64,000 nucleotides of DNA from Saprospirales bacterium (lineage in GTDB: Bacteria; Bacteroidota; Bacteroidia; Chitinophagales; Saprospiraceae), in assembly GCA_002698985.1 (NCBI GenBank), contig PAAY01000101.1, forward strand, positions 23,077 through 87,076, read 5' to 3'. The notes under the pieces are model-generated. The model searched no databases and had not been told where the DNA came from. It saw nothing but the letters and a program-made list of their open reading frames with translations. Shown piece by piece: positions 14,640 through 23,531 of this stretch. Made by a program: the position numbers and the translations under genes. Within the stretch, counting starts at the first letter, position 1, and each line of letters starts with the position of its first letter.

Positions 14640-17630
14640 CTAATCCTTTTTTACACTGGCTGGTAAGGTGGGAAGTTTGACCTGGTAGGTATTCAGTGCA
14701 TCGTAAATGGCATCGTGGACCCGGGCCCGGATCGATCCCGCTTTCATCTTGCTGTTTCTGGCACTGGGATGAACCCTGTTGGAGAGGAAAATGTAAACCA
14801 AATTCACCTCCGGGTCGGCCCAGACACAGGTGCCGGTGAATCCGGTGTGCCCAAAAGCCCTGTCAGATACCTGATCAGAATAGGTCGGGAAGCGCTTGAA
14901 TGCAGGCTTGTCAAAACCCAGCGCCCGCTGGTCACTTTTCTTTGATTCGGTAAACCACTTGATGGTTGCAGGGCTGAAATAGCGACGTCCGCCGTAGGTT
15001 CCACCGTTCAACAGCATCTGAAAAATTACCGCCAGGTCCTCAGCTGTGGTAAATAATCCGGCATTTCCGGACACACCGCCGAGCAAGGCTGCCGTGGGGT
15101 CATGCACAAAACCATGAACCAGTGCCTTGCGCCAGATGCGGTCGTTTTCGGTGGGTACGATGTACCGGGGAGAGAACCTGTGCAATGGGTTGAAAGTCGT
15201 GTAGCGGAGGCCCAGCGGAAGGTAGAACATGCTATCCACGTATTGATCCAGCGGTCTTCCTGTTTTCTGTTCAACGACTTGTTGAAGCAAAACAAAATTT
15301 ACATCGCTGTACCGGTACCGTTTCCGGTAATCGACCCGCAGCTTGTGGGTTCGCAGCAGGATGGAATCCCGGTAAAGGCTGTTGAAAAACAAGCCATCAC
15401 AAACCTGGATTCCATAGCCTTCTTTCTGATAACGGCAGAAGTACTTGTTGCAGCCTTTTGCAGGCACGCTCCGGCTGTTGAAATACCTGCCAATGGGCAT
15501 CTGAGCCTGCAAGCCCGAACGATGCTGAAGCAACTCCCCAATCTTGATTTTGCCAACGGTAGCGCCTTCCTCGAGATCCAAAACGGAAGATAGGCTGGAA
15601 CTCACTTTCAGAGAACCTTTCTCTGCCAGCTTCATCACGGCCAGCGTGGTAGCAGCAACTTTGGTGATTGAAGCCACATCGTACAAAGAAACGGTGTTGG
15701 TGGCCTGCTCGTGCCGGTAGTCATAGTTGCCAAAAGCATCTGTATAGACCACTTTGCCGTCTTTGGCAACCAGTACCTGACAGCCGGGAAAGGCCTTGTC
15801 GTCGATGGCTGACTCTACGATGGCGTTGATGGCCGTCAGGCGCTCAGGGGCAATTCCCACCGCCTTTGGATCGTCAAAACCCAGGCGTGTGGAATTTTTC
15901 ACAATGCCGCGGCCGGCGGTCAGCTGGGTGTCAATTGTCAATGACAGCTTTCCTTTGGCGGGCAGGCCGCCGAATATTATCTGAGCACAGGCTGCTTCAG
16001 TGGTGCCATTGCGCTCGTAAACCTGAAGAAGCGAAATGTCTTTGTTCAGCAAAGACAGGTTCGATGGGTAGCCGAAATTCACAACGACCATTGGCCGGGA
16101 GAGGGCATTGGCATTCAGCGATCTCAGAAAACGTGCATTTTTCTGACTGCTCAGGTCCACCTGATCCAACAGTACAATGTTGATTCCTCCTTCTGACACA
16201 GGCGGGAAATCAAACACCGGCACCACTCCATATTTTGGCTGCACCTGCCGGCTTGAATAATCTGCATATTTCGACAGCTTACCCAGAAAGGTACTCATCC
16301 GTTCTCCCGAAACCACCCAAACGTTCAGCGGTGTTCCCCGTTGCCATTGCAGGGGCACCAGCTGTCGTTCATCATTGACCAGTGTGACGGAAGCCTCAAA
16401 AATGTTCTTTGCCCACAGCTCCCATGCCGGATCTTCGAAATAACATTTCCATTCCTCGGCCAGCACCCGGCTTCTTTCTATTTCTTCCTCGCTGCGCAAT
16501 GAGCTCGAGGGAGGTTCGTAGCTGGTAAGCCGGGCCAGGCCTTCGCCCATTGAAAGCACCCGGTCTTGTGTATTTTTTATTTGGCCACCTTCCATCCAGG
16601 CCTTTGCCATCAAAACTTTTCGCACTTTCTTGTCCAGGTATGGTTCGGTGAGGCTGCCCCTTTCCACCAGCTTCACAATGGCGTAAAAGGCCCTTTTGGG
16701 GTCATCGGTCAGCAACACATCCGCCCCAACCAGCAGTTTGTAAAATGGAGATTCCACCTTGCCGAGGCGTGCCACGGCAAGCCCTTTCATGGACAGTTCC
16801 GTTGAGAGGTACTTTTGCAGAAAACCGGGCTTGCTGCGGGCCAGGGTGTCGTACTGAAAAATTTTATCGGTCAATACAAGGCCACTGATGCCTGCATTCC
16901 CGGCCAGTTTCCAACGGTAATTCAAGCTGTCCCGAATGGTGTCGTTGGGTTCCAGGATGAGCCGATCCAGGTTTTGACCGAAGGAAAGCATTCGTTGTTG
17001 GCGGGACCTCTCAATGAAAGACAAGACGCTACGGGTTTGCTGCTCAAAGTTGCCCGGCAGGGCGAAGAAAGCATTGGGATCAACTGTTTTGTTCCAATCA
17101 TTCAGCCTTGGGCCAATGGCAAGGTTGAGTCCAAGCCCACTGCACTGACTGAAAAATAAGTCTTCAACTTCTTTTGCAAGCCCCACCGAATCCAGCGCTG
17201 CCAGGCTGATGGGCCTGGGGATGGCGCTGAACCCCTTAAAATCCTGATGGAGGCTTACCGATTGGCGGGTTCCCCAAAACAGCGGCAGTGTAGCTAAGGC
17301 ATCGGCATGTTGTCTGAATGCCAGGAAATCCGCAACATCGAGGCCTTGAACCAGCATTCCCCCTACCCTTCCTTTCCCGGCCTGCAGCAGCATATCAGTA
17401 AGGGCAGCTGAATCGGGAGCCTGGTCGTTTTCCCAAATCAACAACTGGCCGATTTTTTCCTGGAGAGAGAGGGTCTTGAGAAGGCTGTCAACGTATTGTC
17501 TTGAAACACCCTCGAATGGATCAACGGCTTTTGGCACCATTGTTTTTTCCTGAACACAACCACCGAAGAATCCCATTGCAAGGAGCAACAGGAGCAACGA
17601 CTGTTTGGATATGTTCAGTAAGTTGAGCAT
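14640..17630 (-). CDS. Lipoprotein fusion of GH3-like domain and beta-lactamase-family serine hydrolase
   Basis: The protein has 996 residues. Lipoprotein signal peptide with Cys25 (MGFFGGC). Residues of about 45-350 resemble the GH3 N-terminal barrel of beta-N-acetylhexosaminidases (TLSLQEKIGQLLIW at the start). The usual substrate motifs are lost: the IDxEGG-like segment reads FWGTRQSVS (118-126), and no KHFPGHG loop is found where SFGQNLDRL stands (216-224). LVLTD (to Asp255) may be the remaining nucleophile position. Residues of about 590-990 are a class C beta-lactamase/DD-peptidase-like domain with SITK (Ser654, Lys657), YSD and HTG motifs, so this part looks active. The same fusion is common in Bacteroidota and is thought to act in peptidoglycan recycling. 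It follows the DUF3267 gene by 26 bp. Confidence 0.88.
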   Translation of the reverse strand: MLNLLNISKQSLLLLLLAMGFFGGCVQEKTMVPKAVDPFEGVSRQYVDSLLKTLSLQEKIGQLLIWENDQAPDSAALTDMLLQAGKGRVGGMLVQGLDVADFLAFRQHADALATLPLFWGTRQSVSLHQDFKGFSAIPRPISLAALDSVGLAKEVEDLFFSQCSGLGLNLAIGPRLNDWNKTVDPNAFFALPGNFEQQTRSVLSFIERSRQQRMLSFGQNLDRLILEPNDTIRDSLNYRWKLAGNAGISGLVLTDKIFQYDTLARSKPGFLQKYLSTELSMKGLAVARLGKVESPFYKLLVGADVLLTDDPKRAFYAIVKLVERGSLTEPYLDKKVRKVLMAKAWMEGGQIKNTQDRVLSMGEGLARLTSYEPPSSSLRSEEEIERSRVLAEEWKCYFEDPAWELWAKNIFEASVTLVNDERQLVPLQWQRGTPLNVWVVSGERMSTFLGKLSKYADYSSRQVQPKYGVVPVFDFPPVSEGGINIVLLDQVDLSSQKNARFLRSLNANALSRPMVVVNFGYPSNLSLLNKDISLLQVYERNGTTEAACAQIIFGGLPAKGKLSLTIDTQLTAGRGIVKNSTRLGFDDPKAVGIAPERLTAINAIVESAIDDKAFPGCQVLVAKDGKVVYTDAFGNYDYRHEQATNTVSLYDVASITKVAATTLAVMKLAEKGSLKVSSSLSSVLDLEEGATVGKIKIGELLQHRSGLQAQMPIGRYFNSRSVPAKGCNKYFCRYQKEGYGIQVCDGLFFNSLYRDSILLRTHKLRVDYRKRYRYSDVNFVLLQQVVEQKTGRPLDQYVDSMFYLPLGLRYTTFNPLHRFSPRYIVPTENDRIWRKALVHGFVHDPTAALLGGVSGNAGLFTTAEDLAVIFQMLLNGGTYGGRRYFSPATIKWFTESKKSDQRALGFDKPAFKRFPTYSDQVSDRAFGHTGFTGTCVWADPEVNLVYIFLSNRVHPSARNSKMKAGSIRARVHDAIYDALNTYQVKLPTLPASVKKD

Positions 17631-17656
17631 GGTCTTTCAGGTAAATGCCTGAGGTC

Positions 17657-18310
17657 TTATCGCATCAAATAGAAATAAGACTTTCCTTCAAAACGATCGT
17701 CGAATGTGAGCAGATTCGGAAAATGCTGGTATTTCAGGTAAAATGTCAGAATGGCGATGTCACCGGCGCAGGCTCCCGTGTGAAATAGCAGAACGCTCCA
17801 CAACACCCACTTCGTTTCAACATCTGCATAAAAAAGACCTGCAATTATCGCCAATGTTATCACCACAAAAGGTGCCAGAGCTACAAAATAGAACTTCTTA
17901 CGTCCGATCACAAAGCGATCGGCAATGGCATAAAAGTAAAACCAACGCCAATTCACGCCAAAGCTTACCCTGGGAGCCCCGCTGATTTTGTAGGCCAACC
18001 CGTGAATGCCCTCATGCAGGACAATGCCAACGGAAAGCAAAAGGAGAACCCCGAGGATGAACTGTCGGATCAGTGCCCCCCAACTGATAAGCCCCTGGCC
18101 AGTGTCTTTAAAGGCAGCTGCGATGGCTGCCACCAGGATCAAGGCGTTGATCGTCCAAAAAAGGCGCATTACCGGATGCCTGCTGAACAGGTACTCTTCC
18201 AGAAACGGCATCAGGTCGTCGTGCCTGATAACCAGCAAGAGTTCGTAACGGGGGTCATTCTGTAAAGTTTCCGGTGAAGGCGATTCCATTGGTCCGTTTT
18301 TGCAGAGCAT
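17657..18310 (-). CDS. DUF3267 membrane protein (putative zincin-type metalloprotease)
   Basis: The protein has about 217 residues. ATG at 18310 and ATG at 18289 are both possible starts. Four or five transmembrane helices are visible. VLHEGIHGLAYKISGAPRVSFG carries an HExxH zinc motif at the end of the second helix, and GDI near the end of the fourth may supply a third ligand, as in site-2-protease relatives. DUF3267 members are predicted intramembrane proteases, and I know of no shown substrate. It is probably cotranscribed with the serine-hydrolase gene 26 bp downstream. Confidence 0.8.
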   Translation of the reverse strand: MLCKNGPMESPSPETLQNDPRYELLLVIRHDDLMPFLEEYLFSRHPVMRLFWTINALILVAAIAAAFKDTGQGLISWGALIRQFILGVLLLLSVGIVLHEGIHGLAYKISGAPRVSFGVNWRWFYFYAIADRFVIGRKKFYFVALAPFVVITLAIIAGLFYADVETKWVLWSVLLFHTGACAGDIAILTFYLKYQHFPNLLTFDDRFEGKSYFYLMR

Positions 18311-18390
18311 CAAGGTTAAGAATTTATCTGAACAGACAGGCTACCCACTGATTGCGTTGTTCTGAAAATCATCCACGCACAAGCCCTTTT

Positions 18391-19071
18391 ATGAAAATAT
18401 TCCTCTCACTGCTGTTTACACTTACGCTCGGGATCGCTAACTCACAGCTTGGCGTACAGGTTGCCAGCACTTACAACTCCATTCCAGGTTGGCAAATCGC
18501 CTTCGAAAACGGCCTGACCGGAAAGCACAGCCCCTTCATGCGCTATGGTTCCATGATCAGTTTCCGCTACCAGATGGACTTGCACACGGAAGGGTTTTAC
18601 CTGGCACCAGCCATTGCCATCGACCGCAACACGCAGGACTTCCACTTCCACCATTTCGAATTGATTGGCTACAATTTAGGTGGCATTCTGGGTTACAGGT
18701 TTCTGACGATAAAAAAGGATGAAAAGGTTGCACATCCATCATTTTCAGCGGGCATTGAACTTTCTGCCGGAGCCGGTTACCTGGCAATGCGCTACAACAG
18801 ACCCCTTTTCTCCGATGGTGAATACACTGGTGAACAGGAACAATTTTCACACAACCTATTGGCTGCCTCTTTTGGCACCCACCTCAGCACCAAGATTTTT
18901 GTTTCTGAAAAACTGGGCTTTGGCCCCATGCTGAGCATCAGGTATGTCCCTCATCTTAACTGGTCAGCGCTGCCTACCTTGATCGATCCGGAACTGCCAT
19001 CAAGCTTGGGAAATACCCACCTGTTTCAATGGACTGCCGGCGTTTTGGTGCATTGGCATTTCGCAAACTGA
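18391..19071 (+). CDS. Secreted, probably outer-membrane beta-barrel protein
   Basis: The protein has 226 residues from the ATG at 18391, which begins the signal peptide MKIFLSLLFTLTLGIANSQ; an in-frame start at 18352 would put a charged stretch before it. The mature part alternates aromatic and Gly residues in strand-like segments (YGSMISFRYQMDLHTEGFYL, GYLAMRYNRPLF) and ends in LVHWHFAN. This fits a small eight- or ten-stranded outer-membrane barrel. No known family recognised. Confidence 0.6.
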   Translation: MKIFLSLLFTLTLGIANSQLGVQVASTYNSIPGWQIAFENGLTGKHSPFMRYGSMISFRYQMDLHTEGFYLAPAIAIDRNTQDFHFHHFELIGYNLGGILGYRFLTIKKDEKVAHPSFSAGIELSAGAGYLAMRYNRPLFSDGEYTGEQEQFSHNLLAASFGTHLSTKIFVSEKLGFGPMLSIRYVPHLNWSALPTLIDPELPSSLGNTHLFQWTAGVLVHWHFAN

Positions 19072-19086
19072 CCAGCCTGAATGCGA

Positions 19087-19121
19087 AAAGGGGCAGATGA
19101 GTCACAATCATCTGCCCCTTT
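19087..19121. terminator. Bidirectional intrinsic terminator
   Basis: AAAGGGGCAGATGA / TCATCTGCCCCTTT is a perfect 14-bp stem (19087-19100 with 19108-19121) with a 7-nt loop. It lies between two convergent genes and has A-rich and T-rich ends for both strands. Confidence 0.85.
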
Positions 19122-19145
19122 ACATTTTGGGAATGGTGGCCAGTC

Positions 19146-20351
19146 TTATTCGTTCAGGGCCACGGCAGTTTCGTCCTTCGGCAGCAACAGCCAGACCTGA
19201 CCGTAGTGATGCAGTGATGAAGCCTTCCTCTGTCCTTCTTTTCCGATTCCGCAATATACATCCAGGTGGCCGGCACCGCGAATGGCACCACCCACATCCT
19301 GGGGCAACAGCACTTTGAACTCATGGCGTTTCACAATGCCATTTTCAATTACAGGAAAGGCAGCCAGCAGCACGCTTCCCAGCGGGAAGTAGCGGTCATC
19401 TGCAGCAACTGAAATTCCTTCCATCAATGGCACCATGCCGGCACCCTTGACCAGCCCCGTCGAGGGGGTGAAAAAGGTGTACGATGGATTGAAAAACAGT
19501 ACACTATCAATCATCTCCGGAAACTGATTCAGGTAGCGATTGATACCTGACAGGCTCAGGTTGCCGATGCTGATGTCGTCCCTGTTCCGGAAAAAACGCT
19601 GGATGTTCCGGTAAGGGTGTCTGTTTTCACCGGCGTAGCGGAAAAGCTTTTGAGCTCCGGTATCGACAAATTTGACATAGCCAGAACCCTGCAACTGCAT
19701 GATGTAAATATCCAGCGGGTTGGAAGCATAGGCCAATTCGAGGCCCATTCCTTTCAGTGCACCTTCGCCATCGATTTCGGCACGGGTCGGCAGTTTTCCT
19801 TCTTCCGCCAGTTCTTTTGGATAGGCGTAGATGGGGTACTTGTACTTTTTCGTAGGTACGCTGCTCACCTCCATGACCGGGGTAAAATAACCAGTGAAAT
19901 AGGTGTTGCCCTTTTTATCACCACCCCATACCTGGTAGGCGTTGAGGTACTGAGAAAGGGCACCTGGGTCTTCTTTGACCCTTTGCAGCAAGATCTCAAT
20001 GGTCTCCTTTAACTGACCGTTGGTAACCCGCAGGTTACCAACTTTTTGTCCATCCTTGAATTTGGAATTCTCGAGAACACGCAACTGGTTCTTCAAGGCA
20101 ATTTCCAGCTCTTCGTCAAACTTTGGGAAGCCGAGTTCTTTCCAATCGGTTTGGGCAAACACATCGTCGTGCAGCTGTGCGTTGTGCACTTTGCCGTAAC
20201 GATCTGTGTTCAGTACCATCGTAGTGGGGAGATCCGGGGCCGGCGAAGGCTTTGCAGGCCCGGGCTGTGGGGGCAGTGTAAAATTGTGAAAGGTGATGCC
20301 CAACACAACAAGCAGGGTAAAAACCACTGCCGGTTTAAGTCGGAAGTTCAT
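19146..20351 (-). CDS. mltA: Membrane-bound lytic murein transglycosylase A
   Basis: The protein has 401 residues from the ATG at 20351. The frame extends to 20579, but the hydrophobic leader FRLKPAVVFTLLVVLGIT begins here and a promoter box lies 30 nt upstream. MltA cleaves glycan strands of peptidoglycan to 1,6-anhydro ends. The MltA domain is seen with GNTYFTGYFTPVMEVS, ELAYASNPLDIYIMQLQGSG and the final 3D domain LPQDVGGAIRGAGHLDVYCG, which holds the catalytic Asp. The lipoprotein Cys usual in Proteobacteria is absent, so anchoring is by an uncleaved helix or the protein is periplasmic. Confidence 0.93.
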   Translation of the reverse strand: MNFRLKPAVVFTLLVVLGITFHNFTLPPQPGPAKPSPAPDLPTTMVLNTDRYGKVHNAQLHDDVFAQTDWKELGFPKFDEELEIALKNQLRVLENSKFKDGQKVGNLRVTNGQLKETIEILLQRVKEDPGALSQYLNAYQVWGGDKKGNTYFTGYFTPVMEVSSVPTKKYKYPIYAYPKELAEEGKLPTRAEIDGEGALKGMGLELAYASNPLDIYIMQLQGSGYVKFVDTGAQKLFRYAGENRHPYRNIQRFFRNRDDISIGNLSLSGINRYLNQFPEMIDSVLFFNPSYTFFTPSTGLVKGAGMVPLMEGISVAADDRYFPLGSVLLAAFPVIENGIVKRHEFKVLLPQDVGGAIRGAGHLDVYCGIGKEGQRKASSLHHYGQVWLLLPKDETAVALNE

Positions 20352-20380
20352 GGTTTTCGGTTTTGGATATGTAGGATTCT

Positions 20381-20388
20381 CAAAAGTA
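20381..20388 (-). promoter_or_regulatory. Putative -7 box TACTTTTG for mltA
   Basis: On the minus strand TACTTTTG matches TAnnTTTG exactly, 29 nt before the mltA ATG. A TTTG (in GCCTTTGG) lies upstream, but at a shorter spacing than usual. Confidence 0.45.
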
Positions 20389-20768
20389 CGCAAAATTCGC
20401 TCCAAAGGCACACAACATGCTGCAAGTGCATGATTTAGAAATACATATAATTTTTTATATGGTTGTGCCTTTTTGAACAGATTCATGGGTAATAAAAACT
20501 TTGCTTTCAATCTGGTCTGGGCTGCCTTGAAACGCTCCAAGGCTGAAATTGTTGGCGCAAAATTGATGATTTTTAACACAACTCGCTAGCCCTCAACAAT
20601 TTACAAATTATTGCATCCAAATTAACCGAAGGAGCAAACCCCGGAAAGGCAAAAAATATTTGGCGAGGCGGGGCACACGCCGCACTTATCACTTGCTTTT
20701 GAAGAAATAAAAATGTGTTAAGGATATTCGAAAATTGCAGAAACCCCAAATTATCAGCAAGTTAGAGC
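20389..20768. other. Intergenic region without recognisable gene
   Basis: AT-rich stretch, with ATACATATAATTTTTTATAT around 20440-20460, between mltA and the DUF3089 gene. It holds the upstream part of the mltA promoter region and the 3' flank of the next gene. No terminator hairpin, repeat or coding potential stands out. Confidence 0.5.
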
Positions 20769-21788
20769 TCATTCCGATGCGCCATTCAGGTAGGAGGCAA
20801 CTCTTTCAAGGGCATTTTGGCGGACATTGGCGTAATAGAAATTGTAATCAGCAATGTGGTAATTGCGCTTCATCAAAAGAAAGGAACCCGGAAAGCGCGG
20901 CTTGTGGGCCCACAAGAAACCGTTTGAGATTTGTGCATCTGCCAGTCCGGGTTTTACCAGGTTGAATTTTTTCAGAACGGTGCCTTCATTGAGATCCAGA
21001 CCGGCAGGGCTGGGCTCGGTGGTCCAGGTCAGCGGATTGACAACTGCAATTGAATCTCCTTTTGGGAATCCCTTCGGGTAAAAGCCGTGTTTCACGGTTC
21101 TCCATGAACAGAAGCAAGCGGTTTGTTCGGGGGTCTGGCACAAGGGGATGTTGTCGAACTCATCAACAGCTACTGGCCATCCCACGATGTAGGCCACTAC
21201 CAGTTTTTCCCGAAGGGCAGAATGGTCAAAAAATTCTTTCAGCAAACGAACGGCATGGCGCGACCCCTGGCTGTGAGCGGCGATGATGATGGGCCTGCCC
21301 TGGTTCCAATGGTCGAGGTAGTATTGAAACGCTTTAGCAATATCGGCATAGGCAAGGTCCAGAGCCTCGGCAGCGGATTTTCTGTCCTTTGTATAAAAGG
21401 CCTTCAGGTGGGCTTGCCGGTACCTGGGGGCAAACACGCGGCCTGCAGCATTGAAAATACTGGCCTGGTGGAGGATGGTTGAATTGTCAGTTTCTTCGTT
21501 GAGTTCCTGGTCGTGCAGGTCTCCGTTCCAGGATTTGGCCTTGCCGAAATAGATGGTTGGATGCAAGAAAAAGACATCTACATCAGTTACCGGATGACCG
21601 TTTGAAAGAGAGGGATCGGGCACCCGATCGGAGGGGTCTTCTTTGTCCGGATGCGCAGCCCAGTAAAATAGGTCACTGTAGTCCGGTGCGGACGGCACGG
21701 AAGTTGACTCAAATTTTCCCGGCTTCGTGCTGCATGAGATGAAAATGAATACTGAAACCAGTGTCAGAAGACTTTTTGATAGGACCAT
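20769..21788 (-). CDS. DUF3089 lipoprotein (alpha/beta-hydrolase, lipase-like)
   Basis: The protein has 339 residues. The signal peptide ends in a lipobox (VFIFISCS, Cys20). The DUF3089 fold is clear: YSDLFYWAAHPDKEDPSD near the start, VDVFFLHPTIYF, the nucleophile elbow IIIAAHSQGSRHA and VAYIVGWPV. DUF3089 proteins are related to lipases and the substrate is unknown. It is an outer-membrane or inner-membrane lipoprotein. Monocistronic. Confidence 0.85.
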   Translation of the reverse strand: MVLSKSLLTLVSVFIFISCSTKPGKFESTSVPSAPDYSDLFYWAAHPDKEDPSDRVPDPSLSNGHPVTDVDVFFLHPTIYFGKAKSWNGDLHDQELNEETDNSTILHQASIFNAAGRVFAPRYRQAHLKAFYTKDRKSAAEALDLAYADIAKAFQYYLDHWNQGRPIIIAAHSQGSRHAVRLLKEFFDHSALREKLVVAYIVGWPVAVDEFDNIPLCQTPEQTACFCSWRTVKHGFYPKGFPKGDSIAVVNPLTWTTEPSPAGLDLNEGTVLKKFNLVKPGLADAQISNGFLWAHKPRFPGSFLLMKRNYHIADYNFYYANVRQNALERVASYLNGASE

Positions 21789-21962
21789 TTCGGCAAATTG
21801 GTATGAAGTTCTTTTTGTTGCGAAGCGAAGTTAAAACCTCCATCTATTGTGATTGTTCTTTCGCTGCGCAATTCTCCCCGTCAAATTAAAAGTCACACCC
21901 CCAATTGTCAGAAAATCCAAATCAATTTTACAATTACACTGATCTGAGAACGGTGAGGCCGC

Positions 21963-21970
21963 TATTTTTG
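21963..21970 (+). promoter_or_regulatory. Putative -7 box TATTTTTG for ugd
   Basis: Exact TAnnTTTG match 23 nt before the ATG at 21994. No clear -33 TTTG is seen at the right distance. The divergent 205-bp gap to the DUF3089 gene holds nothing else recognisable. Confidence 0.45.
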
Positions 21971-21993
21971 CGGTTCACAAAAACCAAACGAAC

Positions 21994-23325
21994 ATGAAAT
22001 TAGCAGTAATAGGAACCGGATATGTAGGGCTTGTATCAGGCACCTGCTTTGCAGAAACGGGAAATGACGTCATCTGTGTTGACATCGATGAGAACAAGGT
22101 CAAGCGGATGCAAAACGGTGAGATCCCGATTTATGAGCCGGGGCTTGACGTAATTTTTGAGAGGAATACCCGCCAGGGGCGCTTGAAATTCACCACTGAT
22201 CTTGCAAGCGCAGTAGATCACGCAGAAGTTATCTTCTTGGCACTGCCCACACCTCCGGGTGAGGACGGTTCTGCCGACCTGAAATACATCATGGGTGTTG
22301 CCGATGATCTTTCAAAGCTGATCAAGCGCTACACCGTCGTCGTTGACAAGAGTACGGTGCCGGTGGGAACCGCTGAGAAAGTTCATGCCATTCTGGCGCA
22401 GCGCCTGGATGAAGAGCTCTTCGACGTAGTTTCCAATCCTGAGTTTTTGCGGGAGGGAGTAGCTGTTGAAGACTTTATGAAACCGGACCGGGTGGTCATC
22501 GGCACCAAAAGCGAGCGTGCCCGCAAAGTGATGAAGCGCCTCTATGAGCCTTTCGTCCGCCAGGGCAACCCCATCTATTTTATGGATGAGCGCTCTGCTG
22601 AAATGACCAAATACGCCGCCAACTCCTACCTGGCCGCCAGGATTTCCTTCATGAACGAGATTGCCAACCTTTGTGAAAAGGTAGGTGCGAATGTGGATTC
22701 GGTCCGTGTGGGCATGGGCAGCGATAGCCGCATCGGCAAGCGCTTTCTGTTCCCGGGTGTAGGCTACGGAGGCTCCTGTTTCCCGAAGGACGTACAAGCA
22801 CTGGCCAAAACTGCCGAAGATTACGAATACGACTTCAAGATTCTGAAGGCAGTGATGAACGTGAATGCCAATCAAAAGCACCGGCTTACCGCCAAAATCA
22901 AATCCTACCTCGGTGAAAACCTGGCAGGCAGAACCATAGCCATCTGGGGCCTTGCCTTCAAACCCAACACGGACGATATCCGTGAAGCACCAGCCCTTTA
23001 CCTGATCAATGACTTGCTGGAAGCTGGTGCCAGCCTCAAGGTTTACGACCCTGAAGCCATGGACAATGTAAAAGAGATCTTTGGTGACCGCATCAGCTAC
23101 GCCAAAGACCAGTACGAGGCCCTGGTGGATGCGGATGCGCTGGCCATTGTCACTGAATGGACCGTCTTCAGAACGCCGAGCTTCGATGTGATGCGCAAAC
23201 TGCTGAAGGCTCCCGTCATTTTCGACGGAAGGAACCTATACGACATCGAAATCATGAAGGACATGGGCTTCCACTATGAGAGCATCGGCCGCGATGTGGT
23301 AGGTGCACTGGAGAACGCCCAGTAA
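21994..23325 (+). CDS. ugd: UDP-glucose 6-dehydrogenase
   Basis: The protein has 443 residues and oxidises UDP-glucose to UDP-glucuronate with two NAD+ for polysaccharide synthesis. N-terminal Rossmann domain with GTGYVGLVSGTCFAETG (from residue 7). The dimerisation helix is in the middle. The catalytic Cys262 is in GVGYGGSCFPKD. The C-terminal UDP-binding domain includes WGLAFKPNTDDIREAP. Length and all motifs are complete. No capsule or exopolysaccharide genes adjoin it. A strong terminator follows 26 bp after the stop. Confidence 0.96.
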   Translation: MKLAVIGTGYVGLVSGTCFAETGNDVICVDIDENKVKRMQNGEIPIYEPGLDVIFERNTRQGRLKFTTDLASAVDHAEVIFLALPTPPGEDGSADLKYIMGVADDLSKLIKRYTVVVDKSTVPVGTAEKVHAILAQRLDEELFDVVSNPEFLREGVAVEDFMKPDRVVIGTKSERARKVMKRLYEPFVRQGNPIYFMDERSAEMTKYAANSYLAARISFMNEIANLCEKVGANVDSVRVGMGSDSRIGKRFLFPGVGYGGSCFPKDVQALAKTAEDYEYDFKILKAVMNVNANQKHRLTAKIKSYLGENLAGRTIAIWGLAFKPNTDDIREAPALYLINDLLEAGASLKVYDPEAMDNVKEIFGDRISYAKDQYEALVDADALAIVTEWTVFRTPSFDVMRKLLKAPVIFDGRNLYDIEIMKDMGFHYESIGRDVVGALENAQ

Positions 23326-23350
23326 TTGCTGTTTTCACGACAGTTTTCAG

Positions 23351-23388
23351 GCAGCGGAGTTGGTTTCAGCTCCGCTGCTTGCGTTTTT
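23351..23388 (+). terminator. Intrinsic terminator of ugd
   Basis: GCAGCGGAGTTG-gttt-CAGCTCCGCTGC, a 12-bp stem with one G-T pair (23351-23362 with 23367-23378), is followed by TTGCGTTTTTG. Confidence 0.85.
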
Positions 23389-23445
23389 GTCTGTAAACCA
23401 ACCAACATATTCCTAAGCTTCGTTCGGGGAAGCGGGCAGGAAAAG

Positions 23446-23453
23446 TACATTTG
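23446..23453 (+). promoter_or_regulatory. Putative -7 box TACATTTG for the T9SS protease
   Basis: Exact TAnnTTTG match 78 nt before the ATG at 23532. It uses the same eight bases as the box before the sigma-factor gene. Confidence 0.45.
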
Positions 23454-23531
23454 CAGAACATCCTGCATAAGCGGGTGTTTCTTCTCCATCAGAACCCATT
23501 CACCACTCAAATCAGTATTGAAATTATTGCG

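Noticed and set aside
17635..17655. CAGGTAAATGCCTG as a terminator between the DUF3267 and GH3-hydrolase genes
   Set aside because: A 4-bp stem without T-tract; the 26-bp gap fits cotranscription.
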